Assembly: GCA_015059065.1 (NCBI GenBank)
Contig: SVBE01000005.1
Span: forward strand, 19,064-83,063
From: Erysipelotrichaceae bacterium
Lineage (GTDB): Bacteria; Bacillota_I; Bacilli_A; RFN20; CAG-826
Direction: 5' to 3'
Length of the DNA: 64,000 nt
Shown here: positions 10,623 through 19,824 of the stretch, in pieces
Layout: each line of letters begins with the position of its first letter
Numbering within the stretch: position 1 is the stretch's first letter
Notes under the pieces: model-generated
What the model was told of the DNA's origin: nothing
The model's input: the letters and a program-made list of their open reading frames with translations, nothing else
The model's database searches: none
Made by a program: the position numbers and the translations under genes

Positions 10623-11270
10623 ATGAAAAAAGAATTGATTATCAAAATCATTGGGCTAATTATTAATCTTTTCCTTTTTGTGAGTAGCTTGGTTGTCTTT
10701 TTTAGAATCATCTTTGCTCCAGAAGGGAATTTAAGATATTTTCAGCAGTTTACTAATCTGAGCAATATCTATATGGGGATTGTCTCTTTTATCATCTTTA
10801 TATTGACCCTAATTCATTTTAAAAAAGATTATGTGCTACCAAAGTGGCTTAGAATTCTTGAATTATCAGGAGTGACCGGAGTGATGCTCACATTCCTTAC
10901 AGTGATTTTATTCCTTGTCCCAACACAGGTGAGGAGTTGGACTGATTTTTATAATATGTATAAAAACGATATGTTCTTCTTTCATTTCCTTAATCCCTTA
11001 TTAGCGTTTTTCACTTTTCTTTTCTTTGTTAAAGGTGATAGGCTCAACCGGAAAGAAGATTTCTTGGGGATGGTACCGATGGTTATTTATTCCATCTTTT
11101 ATGTAATCTTTGTCCTCACTCATACGTGGAGAGATTTTTATGGATTTACTTTTGGTGGAAAATATTGGGCGATGCCATTATCTTTATTAGTGATGTATGC
11201 TGCAGCATATTTGATTAGTTTTTTCACTTCAATTATTTATAATAAGATTAGCTATAAAAAGGAGAAGTAA
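10623..11270 (+). CDS. Pr6Pr-like multi-TM membrane protein, copy 2
   Basis: MKKELIIKIIGLIINLFLFVSSLVVFF...YFQQFTNLSNIYMGIVSFI; aligns along its length with copy 1. Confidence 0.8.
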   Translation: MKKELIIKIIGLIINLFLFVSSLVVFFRIIFAPEGNLRYFQQFTNLSNIYMGIVSFIIFILTLIHFKKDYVLPKWLRILELSGVTGVMLTFLTVILFLVPTQVRSWTDFYNMYKNDMFFFHFLNPLLAFFTFLFFVKGDRLNRKEDFLGMVPMVIYSIFYVIFVLTHTWRDFYGFTFGGKYWAMPLSLLVMYAAAYLISFFTSIIYNKISYKKEK

Positions 11271-11271
11271 G

Positions 11272-11478
11272 ATGGATTGGTCACAAACAAAAAGAGTAGT
11301 GTTAATGATTGTATTTGCGGTATTATGCCTCGGCTTAATCGTCGGCGGTATTATTATGTTTGTGAAATTCCCTGAACAAATTATATATGGTCTACTTTTC
11401 CTATTAGGGGCTTCTATTTGTTTATTCCTCTCTCTATTTAATCTTCCAATTAAAGAGAAGACTAATCGTGGGAGATAG
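11272..11478 (+). CDS. small two-TM membrane protein
   Basis: 68 aa, two hydrophobic segments; start abuts the previous stop. Confidence 0.6.
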   Translation: MDWSQTKRVVLMIVFAVLCLGLIVGGIIMFVKFPEQIIYGLLFLLGASICLFLSLFNLPIKEKTNRGR

Positions 11479-11908
11479 TATTTATTTTTTCTAATAGTTT
11501 ATCTTTTAGATAAATATAGCGTTGTTTCTTTTCTTCTTTATTGAAGTGGTTTTCTCTATTTTGTAAGACGACGTGTTCGTAATCTAGCTTTTGGTCATGG
11601 AATTGCTCTGAAGTTAAGTCAAAAACCACATCGCCAATTATATTGAAGCAGTGGAAGTTGCCGTCTTTTAAGGGCACTCCAAAAACTTCTCCTCCAAAGA
11701 TGTCTTGAACAAGAAAGGCAGTAATTGAGCATTGACCGCATGTCTTATTGTCTTTTGACCAGTTATCTCTCATCCTCGGCGCGCAACTATATTCACACCA
11801 AATATCTGACAATAAATCATAGAGGTGACGTTGATCTTTGATTTTAATAAAGTCTTTGTTAATTGGTGAAATAGGTTTGCTTTCATTACCATAAAACTGA
11901 TATTTCAT
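11462..11908 (-). CDS. YunG-like hypothetical protein
   Basis: 148 aa with 'TCGQCSITAFLVQDIFGGEVFGV...HCFNIIGDVVFDLTSEQF' pattern. Confidence 0.7.
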   Translation of the reverse strand: MKYQFYGNESKPISPINKDFIKIKDQRHLYDLLSDIWCEYSCAPRMRDNWSKDNKTCGQCSITAFLVQDIFGGEVFGVPLKDGNFHCFNIIGDVVFDLTSEQFHDQKLDYEHVVLQNRENHFNKEEKKQRYIYLKDKLLEKINTISHD

Positions 11909-11987
11909 ATAATAATCATAACAACAAATAATATTGATTTCTCATGATATTTCTATTGGAAGGTTATTTGCTATAATTGTAGTTAGA

Positions 11988-13064
11988 ATGGCAAAAGAAA
12001 TAGATTACCAAGTCACTGATTTAGTCGAATTCGATGGATATGGGAGTTTGCATCTTCTCAATCTCCTCACCAAGGATTTTTTAGATATGGGCTATGAACT
12101 CACCGATGTGGTGGAGGTTTCTTTTTTAGATAAAAAGATAATGATGCCAGTCGTGAAAGATTTCAATTACATCGATCTTGGATATGATGGTTTGACTTTA
12201 TCCAATATGGAAGCGAATTATATCAAGTTGATTTCTTTTGGTGATTTATTTGTCCAAAAATATGGTCTAGCAGAACCAGATGATAGCGGTTCTCATCCTT
12301 GGAAATTAAAAGAGGGCTTATCTTTCCCTATCAATATTCATATCAAATTACATCAAAAATATGGTTATAAAAAAGAATATGAAATACTCAGTTTAGATAG
12401 AACGAATAATCGAGGGGATTATGACTATTTCTCTGATTATCAATTCGCGAACTTTAGAGAAGTAGAGTCCTCAAAATTAAAAGAGCATATTCTCTATCGC
12501 GCTTCTTCTCCTATTGACCCCCAGTTAAAAAGACATTTAATCGTCGATAAAGCAATGGAAGAAGCAGGGATTAAAACGATTATTAATGTCGTTAACCATG
12601 GCGATTTAGCCAAACAGTTTTATGGATATGAAAACACTTATTATTCGAAACAGAATATTTTGTTTGCCCCTGCCCCTATATATTTCTTCGGTGATCGCTT
12701 TAATTCAGTAGTGGTAAAAATGGTGAAATATATGATTAGCCATGATGGACCATATTTAATTCACTGTTGGGAAGGCAAAGATCGAACTGGCTATTTAGTC
12801 GCGATTTTATTATGCTTAATCGGCGCGAGTAGAGAAGAAATAGTCAAAGATTATATCGAATCATATGTCAATTTCTTTAAGATAAGCAAAGGAAGTGAAA
12901 CTTATTTCCGCATCGCTTTACGCATCTACCACATGATTCAAAAAGGTTTTGGGGTGAATGATTTTTATAATGTAGATTTATCTAAAGAAGCGTATGATTA
13001 TCTAGTGAGGATTGGGTTAGCCAAAGAAGAAATCGACCGGTTAATTGCTATACTCTCAAAATAA
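11988..13064 (+). CDS. tyrosine/dual-specificity-type phosphatase with extra N-terminal domain
   Basis: CX5R P-loop HCWEGKDRTG; start MAKEIDYQ preceded by TATAAT at 11972-11977. Confidence 0.8.
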   Translation: MAKEIDYQVTDLVEFDGYGSLHLLNLLTKDFLDMGYELTDVVEVSFLDKKIMMPVVKDFNYIDLGYDGLTLSNMEANYIKLISFGDLFVQKYGLAEPDDSGSHPWKLKEGLSFPINIHIKLHQKYGYKKEYEILSLDRTNNRGDYDYFSDYQFANFREVESSKLKEHILYRASSPIDPQLKRHLIVDKAMEEAGIKTIINVVNHGDLAKQFYGYENTYYSKQNILFAPAPIYFFGDRFNSVVVKMVKYMISHDGPYLIHCWEGKDRTGYLVAILLCLIGASREEIVKDYIESYVNFFKISKGSETYFRIALRIYHMIQKGFGVNDFYNVDLSKEAYDYLVRIGLAKEEIDRLIAILSK

Positions 13065-13069
13065 TATAC

Positions 13070-13146
13070 GCCCCTATAATTCAACTGGATAGAATGTCAG
13101 ACTTCGAATCTGAAAGTTGTGGGTTCGAGTCCTACTGGGGGCGCCA
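13070..13146 (+). tRNA. tRNA-Arg (TCG)
   Basis: Acceptor gccccta/tgggggc, anticodon stem tcaga/tctga with loop cttcgaa, TpsiC gggttcgagtcct, encoded CCA. Confidence 0.94.
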
Positions 13147-13158
13147 TTAGAGATAAGT

Positions 13159-13192
13159 ATAGCTGATACGAAAGTATTGGCTATTTTTCTTT
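13159..13192 (+). terminator. Rho-independent terminator after tRNA-Arg
   Basis: atagctgatac-gaaa-gtattggctat stem (two G-U pairs) plus ttttt. Confidence 0.75.
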
Positions 13193-13214
13193 TAAAAATC
13201 TTAATTATTAAAAC

Positions 13215-13270
13215 GGGTCAGTTTAGTTTAAAAATATGGGTCAGTTTTATTGACAAATATGGGTCAGTTT
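13215..13270 (+). repeat. three direct repeats gggtcagttt at exact 23-bp spacing
   Basis: gggtcagttt starts at 13215, 13238 and 13261; flanking 'tatgggtcagttttattgacaaatatgggtcagttt'. Confidence 0.9.
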
Positions 13271-13310
13271 ATTAAAATGTACGTGGACGATATAGAGGAG
13301 TTGTGATGCT

Positions 13311-14600
13311 ATGAAGAAAATAACTAATGATTCTACATACAAAGCAAGAATAGTTGATGAACTAGTAAAAAGAGATTTGAGAATATTCGGTGCTATTTGT
13401 ATTGAAGGGCCTAAATGGTGTGGAAAAACTTGGACATCATCGCATCATGCTAATAGCGAGTTTCTTGTTGGAGATCCAAGTGGTAATTTTTCTAATAGAA
13501 TGCTTGCTGAACTTGAACCTTATACCGTTTTAAAAGGAGATGCTCCTCGCTTAATTGATGAATGGCAAGAAGTTCCAGCATTATGGGATGCAACAAGAGC
13601 TTTTGTTGATGAAAGTGGTAGTAAGGGTCAAATAATTTTAACTGGATCATCAACGCCAGTTAATAAAGGTGTTTTGCATAGTGGTACAGGAAGAATTAAA
13701 AGTATTAGAATGAATACAATGTCATTATATGAATCTGGTGATTCAAGCGGGATTATTTCTTTAAAGGATTTATGTGAAAATAAATTTGAATCAAAAGTGT
13801 TAGAAGAAACAAATCTTGAAAAATTAGCCTATTTAATTGTTAGAGGTGGATGGCCTGGAAATATTGGTGTTAGTGTAAATGATTGTGATGAATTAGCTTT
13901 AGGATACATGGAGAATGTTGCCAAAATAGATTTAAAACAATTAGATAAAGATATTGATTATAATGAGCATAAAGCAAAGCTTATTTTAAAATCACTTGCT
14001 AGAAACGAATCAACAGCTGTTTCTAATCAAAGTATTTTAAATGACATAATAGAAAATGATAATTCATCCATTAGCAAAAATACTTTATCCAAATATTTAG
14101 ATGCGTTTAATAGAATGTTTTTATTTAACAATCAAGAACCCTTTTCATCAAACATAAGATCTTCATTACGTGTTAAACAAATGGAAAAAAGACATTTTTC
14201 TGATCCCGCAATGGCATGTGCAATGCTTAAATTAACTCCAAAGAAAATGATGAATGATTTAAAAACTTTTGGTTTTATGTTTGAAGCAATGGTTGAAAGA
14301 GATTTGTCTATATACGCTCAAGCTATAAACGCCAAATTATTTCACTACCAAGATTATAAAAACAATGAAATTGATGCAGTTATAGAACTTGATGATGGCA
14401 ATTGGTGTGCCATAGAAATAAAATTAGGATTAAACAAAGTAGAAGAAGGCTCAAGCAATTTAATCAAAGTATGCAAAGACATAGTTGATAATGGTGGTAA
14501 AGAGCCTATGATGAAATGCGTTATTTATGGTGTTGGTAATATGGCATATAAAAATACTGATGGAGTTTATATTATCCCGATAACTGCATTAAAAAATTAA
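13311..14600 (+). CDS. AAA-family ATPase, DUF4143 type
   Basis: Walker A GPKWCGKT, LIDEWQEVPALWDATR, ILTGSSTP, C-term NEIDAVIELDDGNWCAIEIKLG (PD-(D/E)xK-like). Confidence 0.88.
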   Translation: MKKITNDSTYKARIVDELVKRDLRIFGAICIEGPKWCGKTWTSSHHANSEFLVGDPSGNFSNRMLAELEPYTVLKGDAPRLIDEWQEVPALWDATRAFVDESGSKGQIILTGSSTPVNKGVLHSGTGRIKSIRMNTMSLYESGDSSGIISLKDLCENKFESKVLEETNLEKLAYLIVRGGWPGNIGVSVNDCDELALGYMENVAKIDLKQLDKDIDYNEHKAKLILKSLARNESTAVSNQSILNDIIENDNSSISKNTLSKYLDAFNRMFLFNNQEPFSSNIRSSLRVKQMEKRHFSDPAMACAMLKLTPKKMMNDLKTFGFMFEAMVERDLSIYAQAINAKLFHYQDYKNNEIDAVIELDDGNWCAIEIKLGLNKVEEGSSNLIKVCKDIVDNGGKEPMMKCVIYGVGNMAYKNTDGVYIIPITALKN

Positions 14601-14835
14601 TGATACTTATTAACTATATAAAATTTTTGTATAAAACATGCATTGAAAACAGTAAAAATACAACAATCTAATAAAAAGCCATTTCTATTAGTGTTCCAAA
14701 AATCCTATTAGTCCATAAAAAATTTTTTTCAAAACACCGAATTATTTCTTTCAAAATTATCCCTTTTTTATTTAAAAAAGTATTTAAAAATAAAATCGAC
14801 TTAACTATAATCTTTAAATGTAGGAGAAATATCAT

Positions 14836-16023
14836 ATGAAAAAAGCATTATCAGAAAACAAAAAAGTGGCCTTATACACTGTTATCGGTATTGTTTTGAT
14901 GTTAATTTCAGTTATTTTTACTGGAGTTATCGGAATTAGCAAACATGTGCAAGGCTTTAAGGCGACAATTGGTGATTATGGTGCAATTTGGGCACCAGTC
15001 AGCAATATGGGCAAAGCTAAATTCTTATTAATGGGTGCGATTTATTTAGATCTCGCAATCTTATTAGTGAATGTAGTTTATGCCTTACTAAAAAAGAAAC
15101 CACTAAGAATTCTTCCAGCTTTATGTTTAGCTTTAGCGGTTGCCTTCCTTCCATTCTTAGCCTTATTAATCAGATATAACTTATCCCATAAGTCCGCTGA
15201 TACATTAGGCTTAGTCTTCTTAGCAATCTTCGCTGTTATTAACGTTTTAGCGATAATTATGTTCCTCATTGCATTATATAGCCCATTCGCTCAACCAGTA
15301 GCTAAACAAGAAGTGAGAGAAGAAAGAGTCCCACTTCGTCAAGTTGCTACAGGCATCAGTGAAGAAAAAGCTCGTCGTATCATTGAAGAATATTTAGCTG
15401 CCCACGTCGATGAATATCATTCTGAAGAAGAAGAGAAAGTCGAACAAGCAAAAGCTGAAGAGCCAGTCAAAGAAGAGCCAGTCAAAGAAGAACCAGTCAA
15501 AGAAGTCGCTCCTGTTGTTGAAGAAGAACTCGATGACGACAATGATGATGAAGAAAAAGAGGAAGAAGAGATTGAAGTCGTCGATGAAAATGGTCAAATC
15601 ATCAAGATTAAAAGAAAGAAGAGAGTTCATTTTGAAACTCGCTTAAGAAATTCTGAATACGACATCAGACATAAATATTATGATTTACGTGATTACCTCA
15701 AATGGTATGGATTAAATAATAGAATTTCTATTCCAGGTGATACATTCTCTTTAAAGAGAAAGAAATACGCCTTTATCACCATCCAAGGTAAACATATCAA
15801 ATTCTACGCTGCGGTTGATCCAAGCAAATATGAAGATAGTCCAATTCCAGTGGAAGTGGCGACTGCCAAGAGATTTATTGACACACCATGCATGCTTAGA
15901 ATCAAATCTGACTTATCATATCGTAGAGCGAAATTAATCGTTGACGAGATGATGAAAGAAGCGGGATTTGAAAAACCTGAAGGACCAGAGCCGAAAGAAA
16001 CTCAACATCCTGAAAATAAATAA
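14836..16023 (+). CDS. membrane protein with acidic/EEPVK linker and conserved C-terminal domain of unknown function
   Basis: About four TM helices, charged linker, then RLRNSEYDIRHKYYDLRDYLKWYGLNNRISIPGDTFSLKRKKYAFITIQGKHIKFYAAVDPSKYEDS. Confidence 0.8.
   Translation: MKKALSENKKVALYTVIGIVLMLISVIFTGVIGISKHVQGFKATIGDYGAIWAPVSNMGKAKFLLMGAIYLDLAILLVNVVYALLKKKPLRILPALCLALAVAFLPFLALLIRYNLSHKSADTLGLVFLAIFAVINVLAIIMFLIALYSPFAQPVAKQEVREERVPLRQVATGISEEKARRIIEEYLAAHVDEYHSEEEEKVEQAKAEEPVKEEPVKEEPVKEVAPVVEEELDDDNDDEEKEEEEIEVVDENGQIIKIKRKKRVHFETRLRNSEYDIRHKYYDLRDYLKWYGLNNRISIPGDTFSLKRKKYAFITIQGKHIKFYAAVDPSKYEDSPIPVEVATAKRFIDTPCMLRIKSDLSYRRAKLIVDEMMKEAGFEKPEGPEPKETQHPENK
15457..15501 (+). repeat. 3 x 15-bp in-frame tandem repeat (EEPVK)
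   Basis: gaagagccagtcaaa / gaagagccagtcaaa / gaagaaccagtcaaa. Confidence 0.95.
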
Positions 16024-16046
16024 TTTCATAACTAAAATATTGGTGG

Positions 16047-16080
16047 AAAGATTGGTAATATGCCAATCTTTTCATTTTTA
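16047..16080 (+). terminator. Rho-independent terminator
   Basis: aaagattggtaatatgccaatctttt plus T-rich tail. Confidence 0.75.
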
Positions 16081-16096
16081 TAAAAATACTCTAGTG

Positions 16097-16120
16097 ATGT
16101 ATGCGCATGCATGATATAAT
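16097..16120 (+). promoter_or_regulatory. palindromic operator candidate followed by TATAAT, upstream of ABC exporter operon
   Basis: atgtatgcgcatgcat (16097-16112, one mismatched pair) then TATAAT at 16115-16120. Confidence 0.55.
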
Positions 16121-16206
16121 CAGTTATTATATTTCTTTTTTTATGGTGATTATTTCATCAAAAATAGAGAAATTGGTAGAACCTACATATTTAAAGGAGA
16201 GAATTT

Positions 16207-17964
16207 ATGTTCAAATTACTTTTCAAAAACATGAAGGCGAAACAGTGGATAGCGGTCGTGGCTATTTTTATTTTGACCCTAGGCCAAGTTTTCTTCATGA
16301 TGACGATTGTAGACTACATCTCTAAACTTACCGGCGCGGTTGCCGCAAGTAGAGATAATGGCGTTGCCGAAATATGGTGGTATGGCTTATATATGGTCAT
16401 TGCTGCTATTTTAATGGCGGTCGTCGAAGTCATCATTCGTTTCGTTGCTAGTGCCACTGCAAGTAGCACAGTTACTTCCATAAGAGAAAAACTCTATGTA
16501 AGAGCTAATGAATTCGCGCTTTCGGATTTCGCGTCCTTCTCAACTGAATCTTTGATTACGAGAACGACAAACGATATTCAAAACGTTCACCTCGCCTGGC
16601 TTACATTCTTAAAGACAGCATTCGTTGCCCCAATCACTATGGTGTGGTCAATCATTCTTTTACTTAGAAATGCGAATGGTTCCTTGACTTTAGTCACAGG
16701 TATTTGGTTATTCTTCTTAATCGCGGTGGTGGTCATCTTATTAATGATGGTTACTCCAAAATATAGAATCGTCCAAAAATTAACTGATTACCTCAACGTT
16801 GCTTCTAGAGAAAACCTCACTGGTGTGCGTGTTGTACGTGCCTTCAATGCTGAAAGCTATCAAGAAGGTAAATTTGAAAAAGTTAACCAACAGTTCACAA
16901 AAGTGCAAATCTTCACTGGTCGTGTTTTATCTTTCTTCACTCCATTTGTCATGATGGTCATGATGGGCTTATCACTTTCCATCCTTTGGGTTAGTGCTTT
17001 TGTCATCAATGGCATGGATCAAGCAGCAGCATCAGCGACATTCAGCTCTACTAACGGATTCGTCATGCTCGCCAACCAAATCGTTATGTCCTTCATCTTA
17101 ATCGTGACTTTAATCGTCATTTGGCCAAGAGCTTCTGTCAGTGCGAAACGTGTGCAAGAAGTCATCTCTCACGAAGTTTCTATCTTAGATACAGATAATC
17201 CAGTTGAATTCAAAGAACAAGGTACTATTGAATTTAAAAACGTCGGCTTCGCTTATCCTGGTTCAGATAAAGAAGCGGTTAGCAATATTTCTTTCAAAGT
17301 CAAACAAGGTGAAACTATTGCCTTTATCGGTGCGACTGGTAGTGGTAAGACAACAATTATCAACATGATTCCGCGTATGGCAGACGCTACTAGTGGTGAA
17401 GTCCTCGTCGATGGTGTTAACGTTAAAGACGTTCGTCAAAAAGATTTAAGAGATAGAATTGGTTATGCTCCACAAAGAGGATTCCTCTTCAAAGGTATTA
17501 TCAGAGATAATATCGCTTTAAAAAATCCTAATATGACCCTTGCCGATATCAGATGGGCAGCGGAAATCGCTGACGCTGATGGCTTCGTCATGAATAAACG
17601 TAACGGATATGATTCTGAGGTTTCACAAGGTGGTTCCAACTTCTCCGGTGGTCAAAAACAAAGACTTTGTATCGCCCGTGCGGTTGCTACTAAACCAGAA
17701 ATCTTAATCTTCGATGACTCCTTCTCTGCTCTTGACTATCGTACAGATAAGACAGTGAGAGGTCGTATCGCGGAAAAACTACCTAACACGACAAGAGTGA
17801 TCATCGCTCAACGTGTTGGCACAATCATGGATGCCGATCAAATCGTCGTCCTTGACCATGGCAAGATGGTCGGTATTGGCAAACACTACGATTTAGTGAG
17901 AAATTGCCCTGTATACCAAGAAATTGCCTTATCTCAATTAAGTAAGGAGGAATTAGGTTTATGA
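16207..17964 (+). CDS. ABC exporter half-transporter (TMD+NBD)
   Basis: Walker A GATGSGKTT, signature FSGGQKQR, ABC-type TMD. Confidence 0.95.
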   Translation: MFKLLFKNMKAKQWIAVVAIFILTLGQVFFMMTIVDYISKLTGAVAASRDNGVAEIWWYGLYMVIAAILMAVVEVIIRFVASATASSTVTSIREKLYVRANEFALSDFASFSTESLITRTTNDIQNVHLAWLTFLKTAFVAPITMVWSIILLLRNANGSLTLVTGIWLFFLIAVVVILLMMVTPKYRIVQKLTDYLNVASRENLTGVRVVRAFNAESYQEGKFEKVNQQFTKVQIFTGRVLSFFTPFVMMVMMGLSLSILWVSAFVINGMDQAAASATFSSTNGFVMLANQIVMSFILIVTLIVIWPRASVSAKRVQEVISHEVSILDTDNPVEFKEQGTIEFKNVGFAYPGSDKEAVSNISFKVKQGETIAFIGATGSGKTTIINMIPRMADATSGEVLVDGVNVKDVRQKDLRDRIGYAPQRGFLFKGIIRDNIALKNPNMTLADIRWAAEIADADGFVMNKRNGYDSEVSQGGSNFSGGQKQRLCIARAVATKPEILIFDDSFSALDYRTDKTVRGRIAEKLPNTTRVIIAQRVGTIMDADQIVVLDHGKMVGIGKHYDLVRNCPVYQEIALSQLSKEELGL

Positions 17965-19754
17965 GTAGCACAGTTGTCGTAACTACAGTTAAAAAAGAAA
18001 AGAATAAATTAGGCAGCCTTGTTAAAGCTTTCCGTAAATATTATGTTCCTTTCGCTTTCTCCATCGCTTTACTTATCGTTTCTGTCGTCTTTACAATTTT
18101 GACTCCAGGAACAATCCGTAGCTTAACTAACGAGATTTCTCCAGTGGGTAAAGAACTCGTCGATGGCAAATTCGTCGTCAACTTTGATAATGTGACTCGC
18201 TTAGCAGTGACATTAGTTATCTATGTTGCCATTTCCTTTGTCACTGGTTTCATCTCTGGTTTTATTCTCAATACTATCATTCAAAAATTCTCAAAAGATT
18301 TAAGAAGAGATATCTCTGCTAAAATCAATAAAATGCCACTCGATTACTTCGACACTACTCAAACTGGTGATATCCTCTCCGTTATCACTAACGATGTCGA
18401 TACATTATCTACTTCACTTCAAAACTCTGTCAGTATGTTAGTGAACTCTGGCGTCATGTTAGTCGGTGTTATCATCGCGATGTTCATCGCTTCATGGCAA
18501 ATGGCTTTAGTCGTTTTAGCTTCTCTTCCAATTATGTTAATAATTGTGATGTTAACATTCAAACGTGCTTTACCATTATTCGATGAAAACCAAAGAATTC
18601 TTGGTGAGGTCAACGCGGTTGTTGAAGAAAACTATTCTGGTCAACTCGTCATCAAAGCCTTCACTGCTGAAGAGATGAAGATTGAAGAATTCAAAAAGAA
18701 GAACAACTTACTCGGCACGATCCTTTATAAGTCCCAAGCCATTGGTGGTCTTATCGAACCAGCGATGTCCTTCGTCTCTTATTTAACTTATGCTGCTGTT
18801 CTTATCGCTGCTGGATTATTATTCGCGAATGGTTCCATCTCCGATATCGGTATCATCACTGGATTTATCGTCTATGTCTCATTATTCCAAGAACCTTTAG
18901 CACAAATTGGTCAAGCTAGCTCAACTATCCAACTTGGTACTGCGGCTTGTAACAGAGTCTTCAACTTCTTGGAAAAACCAGAACTCGATGATGATTCTGC
19001 TAAACCTCAACTTCTCGACCACAAAGCGATCCGTGGTGAAGTCGAATTCAAAGATGTCTGCTTCGGTTATGATCCAAATAAACTCACCATTAAAAACTTC
19101 TCTGGTAAGATTAAGCCAGGTATGAAAGTGGCGATTATTGGTCCTACTGGTGCTGGTAAAACTACTTTAGTCAACTTATTGATGAGATTCTATGAACTCA
19201 CTAGTGGTGATATCTTAGTGGACGGCGTTTCTATTAAAGAAATGTCCCGTGCGGAACTTAGAGATATCTTCGGTATGATCCTTCAAGAGACTTGGGTTAT
19301 CAACGGCTCCTTAAGAGAAAACGTTGTCTATAACTTACAAAATGTCGATGAGAATAGATTAAAAGAAATCCTTGAAGAAACTAATTTATCTCACTACGTT
19401 GCCACTCTTCCAGAAGGTCTTGACACTGTCATTCAAAAAGAAAGTGCTCTCTCTGCTGGACAAAAACAACTTGTCACTATCGCTAGAGCGATGACAGAAA
19501 ATGCGCCAATGCTCATCTTAGATGAAGCGACTAGTAACGTTGATACGAGAACAGAAATTCTCATTCAAAAGGCAATGGATTCCTTAACTAAGGGTAGAAC
19601 GAGCTTCGTCATTGCCCATAGACTTTCAACGATTAAAAACGCTGACCTCATCTTCGTTATGAAAGATGGTAACATTGTAGAAACCGGTAATCATGATTCC
19701 CTCATGAAGCTCGGTGGCTTATATAGCGAAATCTATAATTCTCAGTTCAATTAA
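17961..19754 (+). CDS. ABC exporter half-transporter (TMD+NBD), partner
   Basis: Walker A GPTGAGKTT, LSAGQKQL, ATG overlaps previous stop (ATGA). Confidence 0.95.
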   Translation: MSSTVVVTTVKKEKNKLGSLVKAFRKYYVPFAFSIALLIVSVVFTILTPGTIRSLTNEISPVGKELVDGKFVVNFDNVTRLAVTLVIYVAISFVTGFISGFILNTIIQKFSKDLRRDISAKINKMPLDYFDTTQTGDILSVITNDVDTLSTSLQNSVSMLVNSGVMLVGVIIAMFIASWQMALVVLASLPIMLIIVMLTFKRALPLFDENQRILGEVNAVVEENYSGQLVIKAFTAEEMKIEEFKKKNNLLGTILYKSQAIGGLIEPAMSFVSYLTYAAVLIAAGLLFANGSISDIGIITGFIVYVSLFQEPLAQIGQASSTIQLGTAACNRVFNFLEKPELDDDSAKPQLLDHKAIRGEVEFKDVCFGYDPNKLTIKNFSGKIKPGMKVAIIGPTGAGKTTLVNLLMRFYELTSGDILVDGVSIKEMSRAELRDIFGMILQETWVINGSLRENVVYNLQNVDENRLKEILEETNLSHYVATLPEGLDTVIQKESALSAGQKQLVTIARAMTENAPMLILDEATSNVDTRTEILIQKAMDSLTKGRTSFVIAHRLSTIKNADLIFVMKDGNIVETGNHDSLMKLGGLYSEIYNSQFN

Positions 19755-19777
19755 TCGCTTTACCAAAAAACAAAATT

Positions 19778-19804
19778 AAAAGGCACTTCGGTGCCTTTTT
19801 ATTA
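19778..19804 (+). terminator. Rho-independent terminator
   Basis: aaaaggcacttcggtgcctttttatt. Confidence 0.9.
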
Positions 19805-19824
19805 TATATAATTAAGGATTTATA

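Noticed and set aside
15457-15501. Possible CRISPR-like repeat
   Set aside because: Contiguous 15-bp coding repeat with no spacers.
15394-15646. Two 78-aa overlapping low-complexity ORFs (minus, and plus in an alternate frame)
   Set aside because: Products of the Glu/Lys-rich linker read in wrong frames.
16101-16325. 74-aa ORF overlapping the ABC exporter start
   Set aside because: Starts in the promoter/operator and overlaps a strongly supported CDS in another frame.
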